Source of the DNA: Sphingobium indicum B90A
GTDB lineage: Bacteria; Pseudomonadota; Alphaproteobacteria; Sphingomonadales; Sphingomonadaceae
Assembly: GCF_000264945.2 (NCBI RefSeq)
Contig: NZ_CP013070.1
Coordinates: 2,418,001-2,482,000, forward strand
DNA: 64,000 bases
Reading direction: 5' to 3'
Shown here: positions 51,857 to 60,400 of the stretch, piece by piece
How the letters are laid out: the number at the start of each line of letters is the position of its first letter
Numbering within the stretch: the stretch's first letter is position 1
Translations under genes and position numbers: made by a program
Notes under the pieces: generated by a model
What the model saw: the letters and a program-made list of their open reading frames with translations, nothing else
Database searches by the model: none
What the model was told of the DNA's origin: nothing

Positions 51857-52604
51857 GTCCAATATCCTCATTCTGGGCGGAACCACGGAAGCGACCGCGC
51901 TGGCGGCTGCTCTGGCCGAGCGGGGCATGCGCGCCGTCCTGAGCTATGCCGGGCGGACGGACAAACCACGGGCGCAGCCGGTGCCGGTGCGCGTCGGCGG
52001 CTTCGGCGGCATGGCCGGCCTTGCGCGCTATTTGCGGGAGGAAGGCGTCACCCATCTGGTGGACGCCACTCATCCCTTCGCCGCGACGATGAGCGAGCAT
52101 GCCGTTGCCGCGGCGCGGGAAGCGGGGGTGAAGCATATCATGCTGACCCGCCCGCCATGGATCGCTGCGGAGGGGGACCGCTGGACCCATGTGCCTGACC
52201 TGGCAGGGGCGGTGGCGGCGCTGGCGGGAGCGAGGCGGAACGTGATGCTGGCCCTGGGGCGCATGCATGTGGACGCCTTCGCCGCGCAGCCCCAGCATCA
52301 TTATCTGCTGCGCTTCGTCGACATGCCCGCTGCTGCGCCGGGGTTGCCCGACCATGCCTTGGTGATCGACCGCGGTCCCTTCACGGTGGAGGGCGACATG
52401 CAGTTGATGCGCGCCCATGGCATCGACTGCGTCGTGTCGAAAAATGCGGGGGGCAGCGGTGCGCAGGCCAAGCTGGCCGCAGCGCGGACGCTCGGACTGC
52501 CGGTCGTGATGATCGGGCGTCCGGCCTGCCCGGCCGCGCTGGTGACGCATGAGGTCGCCGGGGTGCTGCAATGGCTGGGTCATGCGGCGGAACGGGGCGT
52601 ATAG
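51855..52604 (+). CDS. cobK: precorrin-6A reductase, antisense inside the cob operon
   Basis: 249 residues from ATG 51855. Blocks: ILILGGTTEATALAAAL, GGMAGLARYLREEGVTHLVDATHPFAATMSEHA, MLALGRMHVDAF, YLLRFVDMP and DCVVSKNAGGSGAQAKLAAARTLGLPVVMIGRP. It reduces precorrin-6A to precorrin-6B with NADPH. It is the only cob gene of this region on the plus strand: its start overlaps the cobL start, and its last 25 bases overlap the 3' end of cobJ. A transcript for it would be antisense to the operon message, unless its promoter lies in cobL. Confidence 0.95.
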   Translation: MSNILILGGTTEATALAAALAERGMRAVLSYAGRTDKPRAQPVPVRVGGFGGMAGLARYLREEGVTHLVDATHPFAATMSEHAVAAAREAGVKHIMLTRPPWIAAEGDRWTHVPDLAGAVAALAGARRNVMLALGRMHVDAFAAQPQHHYLLRFVDMPAAAPGLPDHALVIDRGPFTVEGDMQLMRAHGIDCVVSKNAGGSGAQAKLAAARTLGLPVVMIGRPACPAALVTHEVAGVLQWLGHAAERGV

Positions 52605-53329
52605 AGGATCGGCGGGCCGGAGCGATCGATCAGCCGGGTGCGGCTGGAACCGACGATCACCATGGTGCGCATGTCGGCCATGTCCGGCGTGGCCCGGCTC
52701 AACGGCACGACGCGCAACATTTCCTCCGGCGTGGAGACGGCGCGGGCGAAGAGGATGAGCCGGTCCTCGCCGCATTCCTCGCGCAGGATCGCCAGCGCCC
52801 GCCCGAAACCCTCCGGCCGGGAACGGGAACGGGGATTGTAGAAGGCCATGGCGAAATCGGCCTGCGCCGCGAGGCGCAGGCGGCGCTCGATCAGCGGCCA
52901 GGGCTTCAGATTGTCGGACAGGTTGATGGCGCAGAAATCATGGCCGAGCGGCGCGCCCGCCCGCGCTGCGGCGGCGAGCATGGCGGTGATGCCGGGCAGG
53001 ACGCGGATGTCGAGGTCGCGCCAACCCTCCGGCCCTGCCTCCAGTGCCTCGAACAGGGCGGAGGCCATGGCGAAGACGCCCGGATCGCCGGAGGAAACGA
53101 TCGCCACCCGCTTGCCCTGGGCGGCGAGGGTCAGGGCATGGACGGCGCGGTCCAGTTCGACGCGATTGTCCGACGCGTGGAGCGTGAGGCCGGGCCTTTG
53201 CGCCACCCGCGCGACATAGGGGATATATCCGATGACGTCGGTCGCCTGCGCCAGCGCATCCGACACCTCCGGCGTGATGAGCGCATCCGCCCCTGGGCCC
53301 AGACCGGCTGCCGCGACCCAGCCGGTCAT
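52580..53329 (-). CDS. cobJ: precorrin-3B C17-methyltransferase
   Basis: 249 residues. Tetrapyrrole methylase with VAAAGLGPGADALITPEVSDAL, DVIGYIPYVARVAQRPGL, RVAIVSSGDPGVFAMASALFEAL, RVLPGITAMLAAAARAGAPLGHDFCAINLSDNLKPW and FYNPRSRSRPEGFGRAL. It methylates C17 of precorrin-3B and drives ring contraction. The start overlaps cobI by four bases; the 3' end overlaps cobK on the opposite strand by 25 bases. Confidence 0.96.
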   Translation of the reverse strand: MTGWVAAAGLGPGADALITPEVSDALAQATDVIGYIPYVARVAQRPGLTLHASDNRVELDRAVHALTLAAQGKRVAIVSSGDPGVFAMASALFEALEAGPEGWRDLDIRVLPGITAMLAAAARAGAPLGHDFCAINLSDNLKPWPLIERRLRLAAQADFAMAFYNPRSRSRPEGFGRALAILREECGEDRLILFARAVSTPEEMLRVVPLSRATPDMADMRTMVIVGSSRTRLIDRSGPPILYTPRSAA

Positions 53330-54045
53330 GGGCGGCGGCCCTGCCCGTGGACCAGCAGGATAGAGAAATAGGGGGCGGCGCCGGTCGCCTGCGCCAGCGG
53401 GACGATGCGCTGATCCGCCATGGTCGCATATTCGACCAGCCAGGCGCTGTCCTGCTTGCCTGCCGCTTCGACGGCGCGGCGCAGCTTGGGAAGGTTGCGG
53501 CCGATCTTCATGACGACCAGGGCATGGCTTTCATGGATGCGGCGGACCAGTTCCTCTTCCGGAAGGGTCGCCATCAGCACCGTCAGCACATCGTCGCCCC
53601 AACCGATCGGCGCGCCGCTGGCGGTCCAGGCGCCGGACATGCCGGTGATGCCGGGGACGATCTTCACCGGCCCGGCGAGGCGGCTGTGCAGGTGCATGAA
53701 GCTGCCGTAGAAGAAGGGATCGCCTTCGCAGAGGACCACCACATCCTCTCCTCCTGCGGAAAGCCCGTCCAGATACGCGGCGCAATCGGCGTAGAAGGCT
53801 GAAAGCAGATCGTTGTAGCGCGGATCGGACAGCGGGATTTCCGTCGTCACCGGATATTCCATCGCGAATTCGACGGCATCGGGATGCAACATGCCCTCCA
53901 CGATGCCGCGGGCATGACCCGGCCTCCCCTTCTTGCGGAAATAGGCGATGTGCCGGGCGTCGCGGATCAGCCGGTCGGCCCGGACGCTCATCAGATCCCG
54001 CGCGCCCGGTCCCAGGCCCACGCCATGGATGGTCCCGCCCATCAT
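53326..54045 (-). CDS. cobI: precorrin-2 C20-methyltransferase
   Basis: 239 residues. GTIHGVGLGPGARDLMSVRADRLI, AYFRKKGRPGHARGI, VVVLCEGDPFFYGSFMHLHSRL and KIVPGITGMSGAWTASGAPIGWGDD are characteristic of CobI. It methylates precorrin-2 at C20 to precorrin-3A, the first step committed to corrin. It overlaps cobH and cobJ. Confidence 0.96.
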   Translation of the reverse strand: MMGGTIHGVGLGPGARDLMSVRADRLIRDARHIAYFRKKGRPGHARGIVEGMLHPDAVEFAMEYPVTTEIPLSDPRYNDLLSAFYADCAAYLDGLSAGGEDVVVLCEGDPFFYGSFMHLHSRLAGPVKIVPGITGMSGAWTASGAPIGWGDDVLTVLMATLPEEELVRRIHESHALVVMKIGRNLPKLRRAVEAAGKQDSAWLVEYATMADQRIVPLAQATGAAPYFSILLVHGQGRRP

Positions 54046-54671
54046 TCCGCTGGACTCGCTATCGCATTGACCGCCGCGACCGTGATGGCGCTGCCGCCCA
54101 GGCGGCCCTCGACGATGCAGCAGGGGACGGGCTGGCTCTGCCAGAGCGCCTGCTTCGATTCCGCCGCGCCGATGAAGCCGACGGGACAGCCGATGATCGC
54201 GGCGGGACGGGGACAGGCCGGATCTTCCAGCATGTCGAGCAGGTGGAAGAGGGCCGTCGGCGCATTGCCGATCGCCACCAGCGCGCCCCCCAGATGTGGC
54301 CGCCAGAGTTCGAGTGCGGCGGCGGACCGGGTGTTGGACATGCGCGCCGCCAGCGCGGGCACCTGCGGATCGTTCAGCGTGCAGAAGATCGGATTGGCGG
54401 CGGGCAGGCGCTTCAGGGTTATGCCCTCCGACACCATGCGCGCGTCGCAGAGGATCGGCGCGCCCGCCCGAAGCGCGGCGATGGCGGCGAGGGCGAAGGA
54501 GGGGGAAAAGCGGATATGGGAAGCGAGGTCGACCAGTCCCGCCGCATGGATCATGCGGACGGCGATTCGTTCCTCCTCGGTCGAGAAGCGGGCGAGATCG
54601 GCTTCGGCGCGGATGGTGCGGAAGGACTGCCGGTAGATGGCGGCTCCGTCGGTTTCGTAGCTATGGGGCAT
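54042..54671 (-). CDS. cobH: precorrin-8X methylmutase
   Basis: 209 residues from ATG 54671. The catalytic histidine is H42 in RMIHAAGLVDLASHI; FSPSFALAAIAALRAGAPILCDARMVSEGI, CTLNDPQVPALA and NAPTALFHLLDML ... IIGCPVGFIGAAESK complete the family pattern. It moves the C11 methyl group to C12, giving hydrogenobyrinic acid. Its start overlaps the cobG stop by one base (TGATG). Confidence 0.95.
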   Translation of the reverse strand: MPHSYETDGAAIYRQSFRTIRAEADLARFSTEEERIAVRMIHAAGLVDLASHIRFSPSFALAAIAALRAGAPILCDARMVSEGITLKRLPAANPIFCTLNDPQVPALAARMSNTRSAAALELWRPHLGGALVAIGNAPTALFHLLDMLEDPACPRPAAIIGCPVGFIGAAESKQALWQSQPVPCCIVEGRLGGSAITVAAVNAIASPAE

Positions 54672-55801
54672 CAGGGCCTTCCGAAAAGGGCGAGGACTTG
54701 TCGGGCGGTGAGGCCGGTCTTTTCCGGCGGCGATCCGGCGCGGGCGTTGCGCGACAGGTCGAAGCGGCCCTGCCGGCCGGTAAGGACCAGCTTGGCGGTT
54801 CCCTGGCGGGCGCAGCCCTTGGCGCAGCCCGAAACATGCAGCGACCCTTCGACAAGGGGCGCGAGCCGGGAAGCGAGGCCGCGGGTCTCGACGCTTGCCT
54901 GCGGGCATGCGGGCGCGCCGGGGCAGGCATCGACGCGCAGCAGGCCGTCCGGGGGGGCGTGACCGGCGCGTTGCGCGCCGCCTTCCAGGATCAGGCCGCG
55001 CCATGGCGTCAGGCGCAGGGCGGCGACGTTCCGTTTCCGCGTCAGCGCGATGAGGCCGTCGGCGTCAATCTGGCCGAAGGGGACGGCGTGGAACGGCCCG
55101 GATGCGCTGGCTAACACCTGGGAAAGCGCGCGGGATGGCGCAGGCGCCATTTCAGCGGCCATCGGCAGCGGCGCGCCATGCCTGGCTGCGCGGCCCGATG
55201 CCGCGCCGCCCGTGGCAAGGAACCAGCGGACAAGCGCGATCAGGTCGCTCGCCGCCGTTTCGACGCTGGTGGGCGAGCCCATGGGGCGTCCCTCCACCCG
55301 CAACAGCAGCGCGCCCGCCTGGCTTCGTTCGAAGCGAAAGTCAGCGGGAACCCCCGCGAGGCAGGGGGCAGGCCCCGCGTCGATGGCGATCCCGATCTTG
55401 GAGGGAAGCTGGGGCAGGTCGTCGAGATGGGCGATCAGGCGGAGCACGATGCTTTCGCTGTCGTCGCCGGGCGAGGAATCCGGCGCGAGCAGGAAATTGC
55501 GACGCACTTCGCGGGCCGGATCGGCATCAGCGAGGCCAAGGGCGACGAGCTGCCGGAGCAGCGGGCCGTGGCTTTGCTCCGTCACGCCGCGAAGCTGAAG
55601 CGCGGCCCGGTTGGTGAGGTCGATCAGGCCGTTGCCGTGAAGGCGGGCGGCTTCGGCAAGGGCGATGGCCTGCGGGACGGCGAGGCGGCCCTGCGGGGGA
55701 CGGACCCGCACCAGCAACCCGTCGCCCGCCATCATCGGGCGCCATGCCGTCGGACACCAGCCGCGAATGGCGGCGGACGATGCGCTGTGCGCGTCTGGCA
55801 A
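54671..55801 (-). CDS. cobG: precorrin-3B synthase (aerobic, O2-dependent)
   Basis: 376 residues from TTG 55801; a near-perfect GGAGGTGA lies six bases upstream and decides this start. It belongs to the nitrite/sulphite reductase fold: ferredoxin-like halves (GDGLLVRVRPPQGRLA, GLIDLTNRAALQLRGV, REVRRNFLLAP) and the Fe4S4 cysteines in VDACPGAPACPQAS and SGCAKGCARQG. With O2 it hydroxylates C20 and forms the lactone of precorrin-3B, so the pathway here is the aerobic one. First gene behind riboswitch 2. It is shorter than some CobG proteins, but all cysteines are present. Confidence 0.94.
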   Translation of the reverse strand: MPDAHSASSAAIRGWCPTAWRPMMAGDGLLVRVRPPQGRLAVPQAIALAEAARLHGNGLIDLTNRAALQLRGVTEQSHGPLLRQLVALGLADADPAREVRRNFLLAPDSSPGDDSESIVLRLIAHLDDLPQLPSKIGIAIDAGPAPCLAGVPADFRFERSQAGALLLRVEGRPMGSPTSVETAASDLIALVRWFLATGGAASGRAARHGAPLPMAAEMAPAPSRALSQVLASASGPFHAVPFGQIDADGLIALTRKRNVAALRLTPWRGLILEGGAQRAGHAPPDGLLRVDACPGAPACPQASVETRGLASRLAPLVEGSLHVSGCAKGCARQGTAKLVLTGRQGRFDLSRNARAGSPPEKTGLTARQVLALFGRP

Positions 55802-55869
55802 CGGACTTCACCTCCCACATCGCAACGACGACCGGAGGATGCTTCCCCCAGCCGCATTCGTCGCCCGTG

Positions 55870-55916
55870 CGGAGAACCGAGCCGTGACCATCCCCTGGAC
55901 CATGGCTAGAGCGACC
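55870..55916 (-). promoter_or_regulatory. conserved segment between riboswitch 2 and cobG
   Basis: About 47 bases just downstream of the aptamer closely match 63480-63525 behind riboswitch 3, including the identical stretch CCATCCCCTGGACCATGGC (plus-strand reading). On the transcript CCATGGTCCAGGGGATGG can fold as a hairpin, so this is probably the shared expression platform. Confidence 0.6.
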
Positions 55917-55923
55917 CTTGCGT

Positions 55924-56110
55924 TCGGCAGGTCTCCTGGCTTGCGGGTCACAGCTTCGGCAGGGGCCTTCCCGGATTGCTCCAGTGGCTGGCCGCCCGCT
56001 CGGGAGGCCGTCCTTGCCTTGCTCGCCGCTCACAGTTGCAGGGACAGCCGCGGATTAGGGAGCATCCTCCCGCACCGCGTTCCCATTTAAGCCCCTTGCG
56101 GGGCACCGAC
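55924..56110 (-). promoter_or_regulatory. cobalamin riboswitch 2 (upstream of cobG operon)
   Basis: Read on the minus strand: GGGGCTTAAATGGGAACGCGG, CCGCGGCTGTCCCTGCAACTGTGAGCGG (core), and the B12 box GCAAGCCAGGAGACCTGCC at 55926-55944. It lies between bluB and cobG and should repress cobG-H-I-J-L-E-M-B-F when cobalamin is plentiful. Confidence 0.93.
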
Positions 56111-56212
56111 GCGATCGATGGAGCGGGCAGGGCCCGTTCCAAGGCTGCTCATAGGCGGAGAGGAAGGGAAAGGGAAGAGGCCTTCAATCCCCCGCATGCG
56201 GGAGGGGAATTG

Positions 56213-56842
56213 TCAGCGAGTCACTATCGTCGAATGCCAGTCCGTCCGATGTTCCCAGCCGCGCCTTTCCAGTTCCGGCGTCGCCTCCTCGCTGACCGGA
56301 TAGCCCAGGCACAGCAGGCCAAGGCATCGCCAGTTTTCCGGAATGGCGAGCATCGCGTCCACCGTCGCACGATCCAGTATCGACACCCACCCCATGCCGA
56401 TACCGCGAGTCCGGGCGGCGAGCCAGAGCGTGTGGATCGCCATCACGCAGCTATAGCGCCGCGCCTCCGGCATGGTGATCGCGCCCAGCCTGTGGCCGGT
56501 TTCCGTGCCTTCGTCGCAATAGACGGCGAACAGCACCGGCGCTTCGCGCAGGCCGTGCAATTTCAGGCTGCGGTAGAGCCTGTCCTCCTCCCCCTCGTAC
56601 ATCTTGCCCGCCTTGGCGACCTGGGCGTCGACATGGACGGCAAGACGCTCGCGCAGGGCGGGCGTTTCGACGCGGACGAAACGCCAGGGCTGCGACAGCC
56701 CGACGGACGGCGCGCTGTGAGCGAGGGCGAGGAGCCGTTCGACCTCGCTCTCCTCCAGCGGATCGGTCAGGAAATGGCGCACGTCGCGGCGCAGGTGGAC
56801 CAGTTCCTCGAAGGCGGCGATGTCGAAGGCGGTGCGTGTCAG
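56213..56842 (-). CDS. bluB: 5,6-dimethylbenzimidazole synthase, probable CTG start
   Basis: The nitroreductase-like enzyme that destroys FMNH2 with O2 to make dimethylbenzimidazole, the substrate of CobT. Blocks: LAHSAPSVGLSQPWRFV, GEEDRLYRSLKLHGLREAPVLFAVYCD, SCVMAIHTLWLAARTRGIGMGWVSI and LCLGYP. The first normal start, GTG 56782, begins inside the conserved FMN-binding segment; the frame upstream reads FDIAAFEELVHLRRDVRHF, as BluB should, but has no ATG, GTG or TTG before the next stop. CTG 56842 (209 residues) overlaps the cobO stop as CTGA, the same coupling used by nearly every pair here, and GGGAA lies upstream. ATT 56845 is the alternative. Confidence 0.85.
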   Translation of the reverse strand: MTRTAFDIAAFEELVHLRRDVRHFLTDPLEESEVERLLALAHSAPSVGLSQPWRFVRVETPALRERLAVHVDAQVAKAGKMYEGEEDRLYRSLKLHGLREAPVLFAVYCDEGTETGHRLGAITMPEARRYSCVMAIHTLWLAARTRGIGMGWVSILDRATVDAMLAIPENWRCLGLLCLGYPVSEEATPELERRGWEHRTDWHSTIVTR

Positions 56843-57444
56843 AATTCGATTCCCGGCTGGGCCTTCACGCCGCTGCGGAAGGGATGTTTGACGAGGGTCA
56901 TTTCAGTGACGAGATCGGCCGCCTCCATCAGCGCGTCGGGCGCGTTGCGGCCGGTGATGATGACATGCTTCATTTCGCCCCTGGCGGTCACGGCTTCCAA
57001 CACCTCTTCGACCGGAAGATAGTCGTAGCGCAATACGATGTTGAGTTCATCGGCAAGGACCATGTCATAGGCCGGATCGGCGATCATGCGTTTCACCTCA
57101 TCCCATGCTTCACGGGCGAGGGCAATGTCCCGCGTCCGGTCCTGCGTGTTCCAGGTGAAGCCTTCGCCCATGGGCTTGAATTCGACATTGCCCGGAAACG
57201 CATCGAACACCCGTTTTTCTCCGGTGGTCATCGCGCCCTTCACGAACTGGACGACGCCCACCTTCCGGCCATGGCCGATGGCGCGGACCACCATGCCGAG
57301 CGCGGCGGTCGTCTTGCCCTTGCCCTTGCCGGTGTGGACGATCAGCAGGCCTTTTTCCTGCGTCTTGGTCGCCATGATCCTGTCATGGGCGGCCTGTTTC
57401 TTCTTCATCTTTTCGGCATGTTGTTCGGGCGTGCGCTCGATCAT
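56839..57444 (-). CDS. cobO: cob(I)yrinic acid a,c-diamide adenosyltransferase
   Basis: 201 residues from ATG 57444, overlapping the cobN stop by four bases. CobA/CobO type with the P-loop HTGKGKGKTTAA (37-48) that binds ATP, VGVVQFVKGAMTTGE, FTWNTQDRTRDIALA, YDMVLADELNIVLRYDYLP and VIITGRNAPDALMEAADLVTEM. It transfers the adenosyl group from ATP to Co(I) after chelation by CobN. Confidence 0.96.
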   Translation of the reverse strand: MIERTPEQHAEKMKKKQAAHDRIMATKTQEKGLLIVHTGKGKGKTTAALGMVVRAIGHGRKVGVVQFVKGAMTTGEKRVFDAFPGNVEFKPMGEGFTWNTQDRTRDIALAREAWDEVKRMIADPAYDMVLADELNIVLRYDYLPVEEVLEAVTARGEMKHVIITGRNAPDALMEAADLVTEMTLVKHPFRSGVKAQPGIEF

Positions 57445-60400
57445 TGCGGGGCATCCTTGAGTTGGGAGAGAAGCATGGCGGCGCTGTTCGACCGGGGTTT
57501 CCAAAGGGCGCGGTCCAGCGCTTCGCGGAGGCGCGCGGCGGTCTCCCGCAGGGCTGCCGGATTGGCCTCCGCCATGAAGGCGCGGACCGCCTCATCCTCT
57601 ATGAAAGCGGCGTGGACGGCGTCGAAATGATGATCCTTCACCGCATGGGTCGTGGCGGCGAAGGCGAAGAGATAGTCGACGGAGGCCGCGATCTCGAACG
57701 CGCCCTTGTAGCCGTGGCGCATCATGCCCGCGATCCATTTGGGGTTGGTGACGCGGGCGCGGACGATGCGGCCGATCTCATCCTCCAGCGTGCGGACGAC
57801 GGGGCGATCCGGGCGGCTGTGGTCGTTATGATAGCTGAGCGGCCTCCTGCCGGAGAGATGCTCGACCGCCGCGGCCAAGCCCCCTTCGAACTGATAATAA
57901 TCATCGCTGTCGAGCAGGTCGTGCTCGCGATTGTCCTGGTTCTGGATCAGGGCGTCGGCCTGGGTCAGGCGCTTCGCGAAGAGGCTGCGTTCGGCATCGC
58001 CCTCCACGCCGCCGCCATAGGCATGGCCGCCCCAGTCGAGATAGACGTTCGCCAGGTCGGCGCGGTCGTGCCAGATCTTCTCGTCGATCATCGCCTGGAG
58101 GCCCGCGCCATAGGCTCCGGGCTTCGAGCCGAAGACGCGGCTGCCGGCGCGACGTTGAGCCGCCTTTTCGGGAATGCCCTCCGCGATCAACGCGGCGGTT
58201 TCAGCGCGATGGCGGGCTGCGGCGGGGTTGTCCTCTTCCGGCTCGTCCAGCGCCATGACGGCGCGGGCGGCGCTGTCGATCAGGTCGATCTGTTCCGGGA
58301 AGGCGTCCCGGAAGAAGCCGGAGACGCGGAAGGTCACGTCGACGCGAGGACGGCCCAGTTCCGCGATCTTCATGACCTCGAAACCGATGACGCGGCCCGA
58401 AGCCCAGTCCCAGCGCGGACGGACGCCCATCAGGGCCAGCGCCTGCGCGATGTCGTCGCCGCCGGTGCGCATATTGGCGGTGCCCCAGGCGGACAGGGCG
58501 ATGGCGCGGGGATAGTCGCCCTCCCGCTGGAGATAGTCCTGCACGATGAGGTCGGCGGAGCGCTGGCCGAGATTCCAGGCGGCGACGGTGGGTACGGCGC
58601 GGGTGTCGACCGAATAGAAATTGCGGCCGGTGGGAAGGACGTCCGGGCGGCCCCTGGTCGGCGCTCCGGATGGGCCGGGAGGGACGAAACGACCGTCGAG
58701 GGCTTTCAGGAGCGCGGTTTTTTCAGCTTGCCCGCAGGCGTCGACGCGGGGGGCGAGGTCTTGCTCGATCACGGTGAGAACCGCTGCGGTTCTTTGCAAT
58801 GCCCAGTCGTCGTCCCCGCGAAGACGGGGATCCATCTCCTGAATGTTCCGCTTGGGGCTGCTTATGGGAGATGGGTTCCCGCTTTTGCGGGAATGACGGT
58901 CCATCAATTCAATGGCGTAGAGTTCGAGCCGTTCCACCGTATCCCCGGTGGTACGCCACGGGGCAGAGGTGACGTGCCAGAGCGCTTCCGGTCGAGGGCC
59001 GGTCCACGGCGTCCCCATGATGCAGTCGAGCGGATCGAAGCCCAACTCAAGATCATGCGCCAAGGCGCGCAACAGTGATTGGCGGCCTTCGTCCAACCCT
59101 CTGGGGCAGCGGGCAAGGGCGATCAGCAGGTCGCGGCGGAGAGCGCCCTCCGGGCTGCGGGTGAAGACATGCAGCCCGTCGCGTATCTGCATTTCCTTAA
59201 GGTCGCACAGATAGTTGTCGATCGCTGCCAAGGCATCGTCTCCGCTTCCCTGCACCCCTGCATCCTTGTCCAACCCTTGCGAGGCGGCGAGGGCGAGAAT
59301 GTCCTTGCGCAGCGTTTCCAAGCGGCGCGGGTCCATGCCGGCGGCGAGATAATATTCGTCGACCAGCGCCTCCAATTCTTTCAGCGGGCCATAGGTTTCC
59401 GCGCGGGTCAGCGGGGGCGTCAGATGATCGACGATGCAGGCGCCGATGCGGCGCTTCGCCTGGGTGCCTTCGCCGGGGTCGTTGACGATGAAGGGATAGA
59501 TTTGCGGGATCGGCCCGGCGCAGATTTCGGGAAAGCAGTTTTCCGACAGCCCGATCGCCTTGCCCGGCAGCCATTCCAGATTGCCGTGCTTGCCCACATG
59601 GACGACGGCATCGGCGCCGAAATCGCCGGCCAGCCAGATATGGAAGGCAAGATAGGCATGGGGCGGCGGCAGCGCCGGGTCGTGATAGCTGCTCCTGGGA
59701 TCGACATGATAGCCCCGCGAAGGCTGGACGGCGAGCGCGATATGGCCGAAGCGATGCACCGGCAGGCGGAATGCCCCGTCGCGGAAGAAGGGATCGGCCT
59801 CGGGCGCGCCCCAGCGGGACCGGACGGCTTGGCGGACCCCTTCGGGCAGGGTGGCGAAGGTCGCGTCATAGGCCTGGAGCGGGAGGGCGACTTCGCCGGG
59901 ACCATCCGGGGCGGCGTTGGTGATGCCGCCCGTCATGCGCTGCATGAGCGCGGCGCCGTCGGCAGGGGCTTCGCCGGTCCGGTAGCCCGCTTCCGACAGG
60001 GCCTTCAGAATGGCGGCGGCACTGGCGGGCGTGTCGAGGCCGACACCGTTGCCGATGCGGCCATTTCTGTTGGGATAGTTGGCCAGGATCAGGGCGACCC
60101 GCCGTTCGTCTACTGGCGTTCTTCGCAGTTTCGACCAGTTTGCAGCCAGTTGGGATACGAAGCTGACACGATCTTGCAGAACCTGGGGCACGACGATGCC
60201 GCATTGCGTGCGCTCGTCGAACCGCGCCGCGGCCTTGAAGGCGACTGCACGGGTGAAGAGGCGGCCGTCCACTTCGGGCAGCGCGACATGCATGGCGAGG
60301 TCGCGAGGGCCAAGCCCGCGGGCGCTGGATTCCCAGGCGCCCTGGTCCACGCTGGCGAAGATCGTCTGGAGGATCGCGCAGTCCGCCTGTTCGAGGATGG

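Noticed and set aside
56213..56782. bluB starting at GTG 56782
   Set aside because: This start would remove the conserved RRDVR FMN-binding region, which is encoded in frame upstream.
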